Assembly (NCBI GenBank): GCA_905213155.1
Contig: CAJMHI010000034.1
Location: forward strand, 1-20,501
From: an uncultured Acidaminococcus sp.
Lineage (GTDB): Bacteria > Bacillota > Negativicutes > Acidaminococcales > Acidaminococcaceae
Length of the DNA stretch: 20,501 nt
Reading direction: 5' to 3'
Each line of letters starts with the position of its first letter. Position 1 is the stretch's first letter. Of this stretch, positions 1-7,735 are shown piece after piece. The translations under genes were made by a program, and so were the position numbers. Below the pieces are notes generated by a model, which worked only from the letters and a program-made list of their open reading frames with translations, had not been told where the DNA came from and did not search any database.

Positions 1-40
1 AAGTTTGGCGCTTATTATTATGGTAGTCCTTTTGTTACGA

Positions 41-86
41 TGTGGGTCATTTTTTTCCGGCCCTTTGGGTCAATTATAGCCCGGCC
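41..86. mobile_element. possible end of an IS21-type insertion sequence running off the left edge
   Basis: On the minus strand two copies of TGACCCA (68-74 and 44-50) lie 24 bp apart, with GGCCGG between them and a second GGCCGG at 81-86. Spaced copies of TGACCCA with GGCCGG recall the multiple terminal repeats of some IS21-family elements, which would place an istA-like gene beyond position 1. No transposase is visible inside the window and the outer boundary cannot be fixed. The match is from memory of the family pattern, so this is a weak call. A simple intergenic repeat is the alternative. Confidence 0.3.
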
Positions 87-199
87 TTAATACCCCCTTA
101 TGGTCTTTTAGATAGCGTTCAGGAAAGAAGCTCCGCACCAGATCCTATGTGAGTAGTAGCAATATTCCTAAAAAAGACATTTTCACATTGGATAGTTGC

Positions 200-229
200 A
201 TTATAGCACAGTTTTTAAACTTTTGTTAC
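200..229 (-). promoter_or_regulatory. strong leftward promoter with extended -10
   Basis: On the minus strand TGCTATAAT (200-208) is a perfect extended -10, with GTAACA (224-229) 18 bp upstream as a four-of-six -35. It lies downstream of the Nudix gene and points to the left edge. About 190 bases of transcript would lie inside the window, and they hold no ORF with a ribosome binding site. Either the gene it serves lies beyond position 1, or it makes a small RNA or a leader. A second TATAAT is present at 73-78. The rest of 1-264 holds an 8-bp direct repeat (TACTAAAA, about 228-247) and nothing else recognisable. Confidence 0.45.
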
Positions 230-264
230 TAAAATTTCTACTAAAATGGTATTTTTTATAGGTC

Positions 265-822
265 TTAAATGGTTTTCCGTTGGAGTAAGTACAGAAGAAG
301 TGCTGACAGCGTCTTAGCATCAAATATGTCCCCAGAGACGATCATCTTTTCCACCTCATTTTCCGGAAGTGTCACTACATTGAGAAACTCGTCTGGGTCT
401 GGATGCTGCTTTCCCGTTGTCAAGCCTTTTGCCAAATATAGATGAATGGTTTCGTTGGTAAAACCGGGTGTGGTGACGATACTCGTCAGCGGTATCCATT
501 GCGACGCAGTAAATCCGGTTTCTTCAGAGAGTTCCCGCTTAGCACAGGTGAGGGGCTCCTCCCCTTTTTCCAATTTTCCGGCCGGGATTTCATAGAGCAC
601 GGATCCTGTAGCGTACCGGTACTGCTTCACAAAAATCATTTTGCCGTCTTCAGTCACAGGTAGGATTCCTACTGCACCCTGATGTTTTATGCACTCCCTA
701 GTGGATTCACGGCCATTAGGGAGCTTTACTTTGTCCACATACAAGTGAAGTAAATGCCCATTAAAGGCAAGTTCACTGGATAGTTGCTGCTCATCCAGTT
801 TCGGATCATGTAAGATTTTCAT
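265..822 (-). CDS. Nudix hydrolase, probable ADP-ribose pyrophosphatase
   Basis: The 185-residue protein has a perfect Nudix box at residues 82-104 (G-x5-E-x7-REL-SEE-TGF) that binds the metal and carries out the hydrolysis. The preceding YEIPAGK stretch and the TTPGF proline about 15 residues after the box are typical of ADP-ribose pyrophosphatases, which split ADP-ribose to AMP and ribose 5-phosphate. The role is therefore probably removal of free ADP-ribose in the cytoplasm, though other nucleoside-diphosphate sugars cannot be excluded. The ATG at 822 overlaps the end of recN by 17 bp and has AAGGAG about 10 bases upstream. It is the last gene of the long minus-strand cluster. No clear terminator follows it. 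Confidence 0.88.
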   Translation of the reverse strand: MKILHDPKLDEQQLSSELAFNGHLLHLYVDKVKLPNGRESTRECIKHQGAVGILPVTEDGKMIFVKQYRYATGSVLYEIPAGKLEKGEEPLTCAKRELSEETGFTASQWIPLTSIVTTPGFTNETIHLYLAKGLTTGKQHPDPDEFLNVVTLPENEVEKMIVSGDIFDAKTLSALLLYLLQRKTI

Positions 823-2518
823 GCTGATGATACTCCTTCTGTTTGAACGCTTTGGCCATCATAAGCATTTCTCTGGCGCTTTTCTCTACCGATGCTGAAG
901 TATTGGTTCCTCCGGTCATCCGCATAATTTCTCGTACGCGGCCTTCCTCTTCCAGCGGTTCGACACTGGTCAGTGTGGTTTCGTTTTCTGTTTGTTTCTG
1001 AATAAATAAATGATGGTCCGCAAAACTAGCAATTTGGGCCAAATGGGTGATACATAGTACCTGATGCTGTTCTGCTATCAAGGCCATCTTTTCGCCCATT
1101 TTCTGCGCGGTAACGCCACCGATCCCGGTATCAATCTCGTCAAAGATCATGGTAGAAACGCCGCAATTTTGCAAGGTAGCCGTTTTTAACGCCAGTGCAA
1201 AGCGGGATAATTCTCCGCCAGAAGCAATCTTACCCAGAGGCTTCATGTCCATACCGGCGTTAGCTGAAAACAAGAATACACCTTCGTCCTGCCCGTTGCT
1301 GCTGCATTGGGATAGACGGTTCAAACGGATTTCTACTTTGCCCTGGGGCATAGCCAAATCTCTGATATGGGGCAATAGAGCCTTGCACAAAGCCTGTGCC
1401 GCTTTCTCACGCGCCTGGGACAGTTTATTCGCCTGTTCTTCCATCTCTTTTCTGCAAAGGGTTTCTTTTTTACGGCTTTTTTCAATGGTGCTTTCCAGGG
1501 AAAGTAAATCCTGGTGTTCCTTTTTCATTTTTTCCTGGGTAGCTAAAACATTTTCCAGCGTCCCGCCGTATTTCTGCTTGAGATGGTACAGCGTATCCAG
1601 CCTCTCCTGCGCCCTTGCCAGTGTCTCCTGATCCCCACTGTCAGATTGCAGGAGATCCCCCAGCGACTGCCGTACGTCTTCTAAGGTCTGCCAGGAAGAA
1701 TCCAGCGCATCCCGGTATTCCATAAGTTCCGGTGCATAGTCCAGCACCTGTTCCAAGGAGCGTACGGCTCGATTTAAGCCATCCAGGACGCCGTCATTTT
1801 CTCCGCCCTCTAAATAATGATGGGCCTCCCCTACAGCTTGCAAGATATTCTCCTGGTGTAGCAGCTTTTTTACTGTTTTTCGCAGCTGCTCATCTTCTCC
1901 TGGCTTTACCTGGGCATTGTCGATTTCCTGGATGGCTTCCTCTAGTTGTTTTAAATCTTCTTCCTGATGGGCATTTTTAGTAAGCCATGTATGGAGTTCC
2001 TGGGACGCCACCCGGTACTTTTGATAGCTTTGTTTATAAGAAGCCAGCAGCGGCGGGATACTTTTATCATATTGATCCACTACCCGCAGCGGGGCTTCCG
2101 GTAAAAGTAAGCTCTGGTTCTCATGCTGCCCGTGAATATCGGCTAAAAGAGTTCCCAGACGGCTAAGAACGTGTACAGGGACCTGCCGCTCGTTGACAAA
2201 TGCCTGGCTTTTACCAGAAGCCGTTACTTTGCGGCGAAGAAATAACGTATCATCCCCATTGGTAAAATCCAGTTCTTTGAGCGCTTCCTGTACCGCTGGT
2301 TCGCCTTCAATATCAAACACGGCCTGTATCCAGTACGCATCCGCTCCTGGCCGCAAATATTCCACGGAAGCCCGGCCGCCCAAGACCAACCCAAAGGCAT
2401 CGATCAGAATGGATTTACCCGCACCGGTTTCCCCCGTAAACACGTTGAACCCTGATGTAAACTCCACACGTAGATTGTCAATCAGGGCAAAATGGTGTAC
2501 TTCCAGTGATTGCAGCAT
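806..2518 (-). CDS. recN: DNA repair protein RecN (SMC-like ATPase)
   Basis: RecN is an SMC-like ATPase that acts early in repair of double-strand breaks. The 570-residue protein matches the family length. Walker A (GETGAGKS) lies at residues 29-36, followed by a long coiled-coil middle rich in Glu, Gln and Lys. The ABC signature SGGELS is at 433-438, Walker B with the catalytic Glu (TMIFDE) at about 456-461, the DTGIGG loop just after, and the ITHLAQIA switch segment at about 490. The ATG is one base beyond the argR stop codon, and AAAAGG inside the end of argR can serve as ribosome binding site, so the two are probably translated together. The argR–recN pair is a common Firmicutes arrangement. 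Confidence 0.97.
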   Translation of the reverse strand: MLQSLEVHHFALIDNLRVEFTSGFNVFTGETGAGKSILIDAFGLVLGGRASVEYLRPGADAYWIQAVFDIEGEPAVQEALKELDFTNGDDTLFLRRKVTASGKSQAFVNERQVPVHVLSRLGTLLADIHGQHENQSLLLPEAPLRVVDQYDKSIPPLLASYKQSYQKYRVASQELHTWLTKNAHQEEDLKQLEEAIQEIDNAQVKPGEDEQLRKTVKKLLHQENILQAVGEAHHYLEGGENDGVLDGLNRAVRSLEQVLDYAPELMEYRDALDSSWQTLEDVRQSLGDLLQSDSGDQETLARAQERLDTLYHLKQKYGGTLENVLATQEKMKKEHQDLLSLESTIEKSRKKETLCRKEMEEQANKLSQAREKAAQALCKALLPHIRDLAMPQGKVEIRLNRLSQCSSNGQDEGVFLFSANAGMDMKPLGKIASGGELSRFALALKTATLQNCGVSTMIFDEIDTGIGGVTAQKMGEKMALIAEQHQVLCITHLAQIASFADHHLFIQKQTENETTLTSVEPLEEEGRVREIMRMTGGTNTSASVEKSAREMLMMAKAFKQKEYHQHENLT

Positions 2519-2519
2519 A

Positions 2520-2975
2520 TTAACGACCTTTTTTCTTCATCAGGCGTTCTTTTACATCCTCTACATGTTCCAGGGTATCTACAATGATAAGAACCGTATC
2601 ATCGCCGCCCACTGTACCCAGCAGTTCTTTCCAGTTGAGGTGATCCAGAGCATAGGCTACTGCTTGTGCCGTACCGGGGAGAGTATGGAGCACAATCAGA
2701 TTGCCGGTATTTCTGATGGTCAAGGTATAGCTCCGGAGCGTACTCTCCATCCGCTCCGCCGTCAGAATCCTCGTTGTTTCCGTTGGGAAGGAATACTTGT
2801 AGCGGCCGTCTTCTCCAGGAACCTTGATCAACATCATGTCCTTTATGTCCCGGGATACGGTTGCCTGGGTTACCTTAAACCCTTCCAATTCCAGTGCTTC
2901 TGCCAATTCGCTTTGGGTTTCAATCTGCTGCTTTTTAATAATTTCCTTAATCGCTTCCTGCCGTGAGACCTTCAT
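2520..2975 (-). CDS. argR: arginine repressor ArgR
   Basis: ArgR is a hexameric, arginine-sensing regulator of arginine synthesis and breakdown. At 151 residues it has the family length. The N-terminal winged helix (about 1-70) shows the DNA-contact stretch TQATVSRDIKDM (36-47) with its Ser-Arg pair. The C-terminal oligomerisation and arginine-binding domain contains PGTAQAVAYALD (100-111) and GTVGGDDT (120-127), which supplies the Asp pair that binds arginine. The ATG has a strong AGGAGG 8 bases upstream. It sits between nadK and recN, a conserved position that need not reflect shared function, and no arginine gene is in the window. No ARG box was recognised nearby. Confidence 0.96.
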   Translation of the reverse strand: MKVSRQEAIKEIIKKQQIETQSELAEALELEGFKVTQATVSRDIKDMMLIKVPGEDGRYKYSFPTETTRILTAERMESTLRSYTLTIRNTGNLIVLHTLPGTAQAVAYALDHLNWKELLGTVGGDDTVLIIVDTLEHVEDVKERLMKKKGR

Positions 2976-2987
2976 GGGTATAACCTC

Positions 2988-3863
2988 CTATAAAATGGTT
3001 TGTCCTTCATTTTTCAGCATCCGCTCCGACCAGGTCGCATAATAGGACGGCGGCGCAACATGCATAAATACCGCATCAATAGGGTTTTGTTCAATGAGCG
3101 CCCGTTCATCCCAGTACAGGTGGCTGACGACCATACCGTCGGCTGACACCAGGATATCCTCATAAGGCGGACGGGGCGCAATCTCCACTGGATCTGTAAT
3201 GGGTATTACCAGCGGACGGGCATGGAGGGCGTGGGGGCAAATAGGAGTAATAATACTCACCCTAAGACTTGGCTGTACAACCGGCCCCCCCGCAGAAAGG
3301 GAATATGCCGTGGATCCCGTAGCCGTTGCTACAATCAACCCGTCAGAAGGAGAATTGGCAGAAGGCTGCCCCGCAATTTTAATACTGAGCCGCGTCAGCC
3401 TGGATCTGTCGCTGCTTTCCAGCACCATGTCGTTTAGGGCATGGGCCTTGCAGACCATCCTATCTCCTTTCCAGATTGTGACCTGCAGCATAGCCCGTTT
3501 CTCCAAAGAGTACTCTCCCTTTTTCACCTGCCGCAGGATGGGAAACAGCTGGGACGCACCGGCTTCCGTGAGAAAACCCAGTTTTCCCATATTAATCCCC
3601 AAAAGGGGAATTCCCAAAGGCGTCACATAGCGGGCGGCTCGCAAGATGGTACCATCTCCTCCTAACGTAAGCGCCAGGGAAAGCTGGTTTAAACTTGCAA
3701 CATCGTCCTGGTCATAGCTTGCTGCGCCGTAGGTAGCCGCTATTTCCCTAGGAAAAGCAAGAGGAATCTCTTCTGCTCGACAAAAGGCTGCTAACTTTGG
3801 TAAAAAATCCCGGACCTTTTGCTTGGGGAGATTAGGAAAAACACCAATTTTTTTTAGTTCCAT
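2988..3863 (-). CDS. nadK: NAD kinase
   Basis: This cytoplasmic enzyme phosphorylates NAD to NADP, the only route to NADP. The 291-residue protein shows the GGDGT motif (68-72), NMGKLGFL (91-98), NDMVLES (144-150, in place of the usual NE-containing loop) and the long conserved block from SDGLIVAT to SAGGP (173-194) that shapes the NAD site. The TPTGSTAY of most relatives reads TATGSTAY here, a small change unlikely to matter. The ATG lies 11 bp after the tlyA stop with a GGGGG stretch upstream, and argR follows after 12 bp. Its place between tlyA and argR is the standard Firmicutes order. The isoprenoid enzymes upstream feed a pathway that uses NADPH. Confidence 0.96.
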   Translation of the reverse strand: MELKKIGVFPNLPKQKVRDFLPKLAAFCRAEEIPLAFPREIAATYGAASYDQDDVASLNQLSLALTLGGDGTILRAARYVTPLGIPLLGINMGKLGFLTEAGASQLFPILRQVKKGEYSLEKRAMLQVTIWKGDRMVCKAHALNDMVLESSDRSRLTRLSIKIAGQPSANSPSDGLIVATATGSTAYSLSAGGPVVQPSLRVSIITPICPHALHARPLVIPITDPVEIAPRPPYEDILVSADGMVVSHLYWDERALIEQNPIDAVFMHVAPPSYYATWSERMLKNEGQTIL

Positions 3864-3874
3864 CCTCTACCCCC

Positions 3875-4678
3875 TTACTTTTCCAGTGCTGCATGAGACT
3901 TTGCTACGACCGTTTGGATTGTGTCCGCAGTAAGTGTATCTGTTCCCTGTTTTCCCAGATAAAATAAATATTCTATATTGCCCTCCGGCCCACGGATGGG
4001 AGAAAAGTTCAGCCCCAGGGGGACAAAGCCCAAAGTTCTGGCTTCATCCACAACATTTTTTATCACTTCAATATGGACCGCAGGATCTCTCACAACGCCT
4101 TTTTTCCCAACTTTATTCCGTCCTGCCTCAAATTGCGGCTTAATCAGGGCAATTCCAATCCCATCGTTTTTTACTATTTTGTATGCGCTGGGCAGGACTT
4201 TATCCAAGGAGATAAAGGCTACATCAATCGTAAAGACATCCACCAATTCCCCCAAAGAATCCGCTTCCAGGTAGCGCACATTCGTCCGCTCCCGATTGAT
4301 CACGCGGGGATCCTGACGTAATTTCCAGGCTAGCTGCCCGTACCCCACGTCAATCGCAAATACTTTTCTGGCACCGTGCTGCAGAGCGCAATCCGTAAAG
4401 CCGCCCGTGCTAGCTCCCAGATCTGCCACAACTTTATCCTGCAAGGAAATCGGAAAGACTTCCAATGCCTTTTCCAGCTTATAGCCACCACGACTGACAA
4501 AGGGCATTTCTTTTCGCAGGAGAGTGATCTTCACATCCGGTTTGACCATGGTCCCTGGTTTATCCAGCTTTTGGTCATCCACCAGTACTTCTCCTGCCAT
4601 AATCACAGCTTGTGCCTTGGTGCGGGAGTCAAACAAGCCTTTTTCTGTCAGCAGTACATCTAACCGTTCTTTTTTCAT
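3875..4678 (-). CDS. tlyA: TlyA family rRNA 2'-O-methyltransferase
   Basis: TlyA-type enzymes add 2'-O-methyl groups to cytidines of 16S and/or 23S rRNA; the old name hemolysin is misleading. The 267-residue protein has an N-terminal S4 RNA-binding domain (about 1-62), the linker SRGGYKLE (62-69), and an FtsJ/RrmJ-type methyltransferase domain with the SAM-binding DLGASTGGFTD (86-96), ending in LIKPQFEAGR (178-187). The ATG at 4678 is preferred over one at 4732. The longer form would add an 18-residue basic leader absent from the family and would overlap dxs, whereas 4678 has GGAG about 10 bases upstream and starts 4 bases after the dxs stop. The dxs–tlyA–nadK order is widespread in Firmicutes. 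Confidence 0.93.
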   Translation of the reverse strand: MKKERLDVLLTEKGLFDSRTKAQAVIMAGEVLVDDQKLDKPGTMVKPDVKITLLRKEMPFVSRGGYKLEKALEVFPISLQDKVVADLGASTGGFTDCALQHGARKVFAIDVGYGQLAWKLRQDPRVINRERTNVRYLEADSLGELVDVFTIDVAFISLDKVLPSAYKIVKNDGIGIALIKPQFEAGRNKVGKKGVVRDPAVHIEVIKNVVDEARTLGFVPLGLNFSPIRGPEGNIEYLFYLGKQGTDTLTADTIQTVVAKSHAALEK

Positions 4679-4682
4679 TTTG

Positions 4683-6575
4683 TTATTTCTCCGGCTCACA
4701 GGAGCGCAGCGTTTCCTGGATCTTTGCCGCAATCGCTTGCGGCGTCAGATGCAAGGTTTCCAGCAGCTTATCCCGGTTGCCATGTGGCACGAAAGTATCT
4801 GGAATCCCTAAGGTAAGGACTTGGCAAGCTGGCGAACCAGAGAACGAATTCAGTGCTTCCAAGACACCTTCTCCAAAACCGCCTGTAATAGCGTTTTCTT
4901 CCAGCGTTATCAAAAGCCGTACCGAAGCGCTGCTCTGCTGCAAGGCACCTAGATCCAGCGGTTTTACAAAGCGGGCATTCACTACCCCGGCAGAAATTCC
5001 GCACGCCGCTAACAGTTTCGCCGTCTTTTCTGCCGTTTCCACCATAGTTCCTACAGCCCATAGATCCACATCTTTGCCAGCTTGCAGCCGCTCACTGGTA
5101 CCGATGGGCAGAGCGTGACAATCCGGATCCATTGCCACACCCCGCCCTGCTCCTCGGGGATATCGTATCGCAGAAGGTCCCGCATAGGACAGGGACGTTT
5201 GCAGCATATGCTGCAATTCATTTTCATCTTTAGGTACCATAATGACCATGTGGGGCATCATCCGCAAAAAAGAAAGATCAAATACCCCGTGATGGGTGGT
5301 TCCATCATCTCCCACTATGCCTGCCCGATCCAGACAGAGGGTAAAAGGAAGCTGTTGTATAGCCACATCATGGAGCAGCTGATCAAAAGAGCGCTGGGCA
5401 AATGTGGAATAAATCGCCACTACTGAGTGATAGCCACCAGCGGAAAGTCCTGCTCCCATGGTCACCGCATGTTCCTCGGCAATTCCCACGTCAAAAAAAC
5501 GCTCCGGATAGGCCTTTTGAAACGCATCCAGCCCCGTTCCTTCCGGCATGGCAGCCGTGATGGCTACGACTTTAGGATTTTGTTTTCCTAATTTTACCAG
5601 CGCCTGGCTGAAAGCCTTCGTATAAGTAATCGGTGCATCCGGTTTCTTGATCTTTTCCCCTGTAATAATATCAAACGGTCCGGTGCCATGAAAAACATTC
5701 GGCCGCAGCTCTGCCGGCGCATACCCTTTCCCTTTTGTGGTCAGGACGTGGATAAGGACGGGGACATCCAGTTTTTTTGCTTTCTCAAAGACATTCATCA
5801 GGGCCTGCAGGTTGTGGCCATCCACCGGGCCTAGATATTTAAAGCCAAAATCTTCAAAAAGCATACCCGGCACGAAAAAATATTTGAAGCTGTTTTTCAG
5901 CCGTTCCACAGTGCGTGCTACAGATCCACCAATGGATGGCAGGCTTTTTAAAAAGCCCTCCACTTCCTCTTTGAGCTTGGAATATCCGGGGTCTGTCCGT
6001 AAATTGGTCAGATACCGGGATAGTGCCCCCACGTTTTTGGAAATACTCATTTCATTGTCATTCAAAACAACGATAAGCTTTTTCTTCAAATCTCCGGCGT
6101 TATTTAGCCCTTCCATGGCTTCTCCGCCGGTGAGTGCTCCGTCTCCGATGACCGCAATTACATTGTAGTCCTCGTGATCCAGATCCCTGGCACAGGCAAG
6201 TCCCAAGGCTGCTGAAATTGACGTACTGGAATGCCCCGTACCGAAACAGTCATATTCGCTTTCCGATCGTTTGGGAAAGCCGCACAGGCCACCGTACTGA
6301 CGCAATGTAGAAAACTGAGGGAATCGCCCTGTAAGCAGTTTATGTACATAGGATTGGTGCCCTACATCCCAGATAATCTTATCCCGTGGCATGGAAAAGA
6401 CTTTGTGCAGTGCCACTGTCAGCTCCACAACGCCCAAATTAGGGGCAAGATGTCCCCCGTTTTGGCTTGTGACACGAATCAGCTCTTCCCGTATTTCCTG
6501 ACAAAGTTCGCATAGCTCTTTCTCAGGTATTTTTTTTAAGTCTGACGGTGAATGGATAGTTTGTAATAAGTGCAT
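4683..6575 (-). CDS. dxs: 1-deoxy-D-xylulose-5-phosphate synthase
   Basis: DXS joins pyruvate and glyceraldehyde 3-phosphate to make 1-deoxy-D-xylulose 5-phosphate, the first step of the MEP isoprenoid pathway, using thiamine diphosphate and magnesium. From the ATG at 6575 the protein is 630 residues, the usual size. Visible motifs are GGHLAPNLG (40-48), GTGHSS (112-117), the thiamine-diphosphate motif beginning GDGALTGGEA (144) and ending in NDNEMSIS (172-179), the catalytic Glu in GIAEEHA (364-370), and DRAGIVGDDGTTHHG (416-430). An upstream ATG at 6686 would add 37 unrelated residues overlapping ispA, while 6575 has GGGAGG 10 bases ahead. It lies 22 bp after ispA, a pathway partner. Confidence 0.97.
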   Translation of the reverse strand: MHLLQTIHSPSDLKKIPEKELCELCQEIREELIRVTSQNGGHLAPNLGVVELTVALHKVFSMPRDKIIWDVGHQSYVHKLLTGRFPQFSTLRQYGGLCGFPKRSESEYDCFGTGHSSTSISAALGLACARDLDHEDYNVIAVIGDGALTGGEAMEGLNNAGDLKKKLIVVLNDNEMSISKNVGALSRYLTNLRTDPGYSKLKEEVEGFLKSLPSIGGSVARTVERLKNSFKYFFVPGMLFEDFGFKYLGPVDGHNLQALMNVFEKAKKLDVPVLIHVLTTKGKGYAPAELRPNVFHGTGPFDIITGEKIKKPDAPITYTKAFSQALVKLGKQNPKVVAITAAMPEGTGLDAFQKAYPERFFDVGIAEEHAVTMGAGLSAGGYHSVVAIYSTFAQRSFDQLLHDVAIQQLPFTLCLDRAGIVGDDGTTHHGVFDLSFLRMMPHMVIMVPKDENELQHMLQTSLSYAGPSAIRYPRGAGRGVAMDPDCHALPIGTSERLQAGKDVDLWAVGTMVETAEKTAKLLAACGISAGVVNARFVKPLDLGALQQSSASVRLLITLEENAITGGFGEGVLEALNSFSGSPACQVLTLGIPDTFVPHGNRDKLLETLHLTPQAIAAKIQETLRSCEPEK

Positions 6576-6597
6576 GTCCAACCGTCCTCCCCTATTG

Positions 6598-7482
6598 TTA
6601 TTTCTTGCGATTGTATAAATAGTGTGTAATCTCCACCAATGGTTCTGCCTTTTCCCCATAAGGCGCCAGGATAGCTTCTGCTTCATTCAAAGTAGATTTG
6701 GCAATTTCCTGGGCTTTTTCCAGACCGAACAGAGATACGTAGGTGGATTTTTTTAATTTTTCATCGGTATGCGCAGGTTTTCCCATGATTTTTTCATCCC
6801 CGGTGACATCCAGGATGTCGTCAGTAATTTGAAAAGCCAGGCCAAACAGTTTGGCGAAACGGGTCATGTCCTGTAAAAGTGCAGCATCGGCACCACCCAA
6901 AATGGCTCCCCCACGGATAGCTGCCACAAACAGAGCTCCTGTTTTGGCTTCGTGCAGCTGGCGCATCTCTTTTTCTGTGAGCACCTTGTCTTCGGATGTG
7001 ATATCCAGTGCCTGTCCCCCTACCATACCAACGGGGCCAGCGCACCGGGCAACCAGCTGAACGACTTGAAGCAGGCGCTTGGGCTCTACATCCCGCTGCT
7101 CCAACATCACTTCAAAGGCTTGGGTTAATAGGCCATCACCAGCCAAAAGCGCCATGGCGTCCCCAAACATCTTGTGATTGGTCAGCTTGCCCCGGCGGTA
7201 ATCATCATTATCCATACAGGGCAGGTCGTCATGAATCAGGGAATAGGTGTGGATCATCTCCAGCCCCGCCGCTACAGAAACAAATTTGGGCCCGTCACCG
7301 CCTACCGCATCCGCCGCTGCCATCAGAAGAATGGGGCGCAATCTCTTGCCGCCCGCCGCCACAGAATACGCCATGGCTTTGTCTACCGGTGAAATGCTTC
7401 CTACGCCCAGTCGGGTCTGCAAGTAGCCATTAACGAGAGCACCACGGCTCCGAAGGTACATCTTAAATTGATAGTCCTTCAT
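6598..7482 (-). CDS. ispA: farnesyl/geranyl diphosphate synthase (polyprenyl synthetase)
   Basis: This enzyme condenses isopentenyl diphosphate with allylic diphosphates to make geranyl and farnesyl diphosphate for quinones and the undecaprenyl carrier. The 294-residue protein shows GGKRLRP (44-50), the first Asp-rich motif DDLPCMD (85-91) and the second Asp-rich motif DDILD (221-225), both of which bind magnesium-diphosphate. The two extra residues inside the first motif are typical of bacterial type II farnesyl diphosphate synthases. The start overlaps the xseB stop by 4 bp (ATGA), which suggests coupled translation, with GGAGGA a little far upstream. dxs follows, so two isoprenoid genes are adjacent. 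Product chain length cannot be settled from the sequence. Confidence 0.95.
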   Translation of the reverse strand: MKDYQFKMYLRSRGALVNGYLQTRLGVGSISPVDKAMAYSVAAGGKRLRPILLMAAADAVGGDGPKFVSVAAGLEMIHTYSLIHDDLPCMDNDDYRRGKLTNHKMFGDAMALLAGDGLLTQAFEVMLEQRDVEPKRLLQVVQLVARCAGPVGMVGGQALDITSEDKVLTEKEMRQLHEAKTGALFVAAIRGGAILGGADAALLQDMTRFAKLFGLAFQITDDILDVTGDEKIMGKPAHTDEKLKKSTYVSLFGLEKAQEIAKSTLNEAEAILAPYGEKAEPLVEITHYLYNRKK

Positions 7483-7730
7483 GCTTTGTCCGTCTCCTCC
7501 GGGAAAAGGGTCAATTTATAATCGTCCGGCCCTTGCTCCACCACTTTTTTTACATCCTGCTGCACTTTTTGTAATTGAGCGGTGCAGTTTTGGGATAGTT
7601 CCAACCCTTTCTTAAAAAGCTGTACCGATGTCTCCAGCGGCAGTTCCCCGCTTTCTAATTGCTGTACAATCTCTTCCAGCTGTTTCAGTCCTTCTTCAAA
7701 AGAAAGGGCTTCTGTTTTCTTTCTGGGCAT
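7479..7730 (-). CDS. xseB: exodeoxyribonuclease VII small subunit
   Basis: XseB is the small subunit of exonuclease VII, several copies of which bind each XseA to form the enzyme that degrades single-stranded DNA. The 83-residue protein has the typical helical layout: FEEGLKQLEEIVQQLESGELPLE (about 11-33) followed by an amphipathic second helix with FKKGLELSQNC. The ATG has AAAGGA 8 bases upstream. It begins 5 bp after the xseA stop and its own stop overlaps the ispA start by 4 bp. The xseA–xseB–ispA order is widespread. The last 15 residues are variable and charged, as in relatives. Confidence 0.95.
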   Translation of the reverse strand: MPRKKTEALSFEEGLKQLEEIVQQLESGELPLETSVQLFKKGLELSQNCTAQLQKVQQDVKKVVEQGPDDYKLTLFPEETDKA

Positions 7731-7735
7731 TATTT

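Noticed and set aside
2193..2966. 257-residue plus-strand ORF opposite recN and argR
   Set aside because: It runs antisense through two certain genes and has no recognisable domain; a shadow frame.
4679..4732. 18-residue N-terminal extension of TlyA
   Set aside because: It overlaps the end of dxs, is absent from the family, and the internal ATG at 4678 has the better ribosome binding site.
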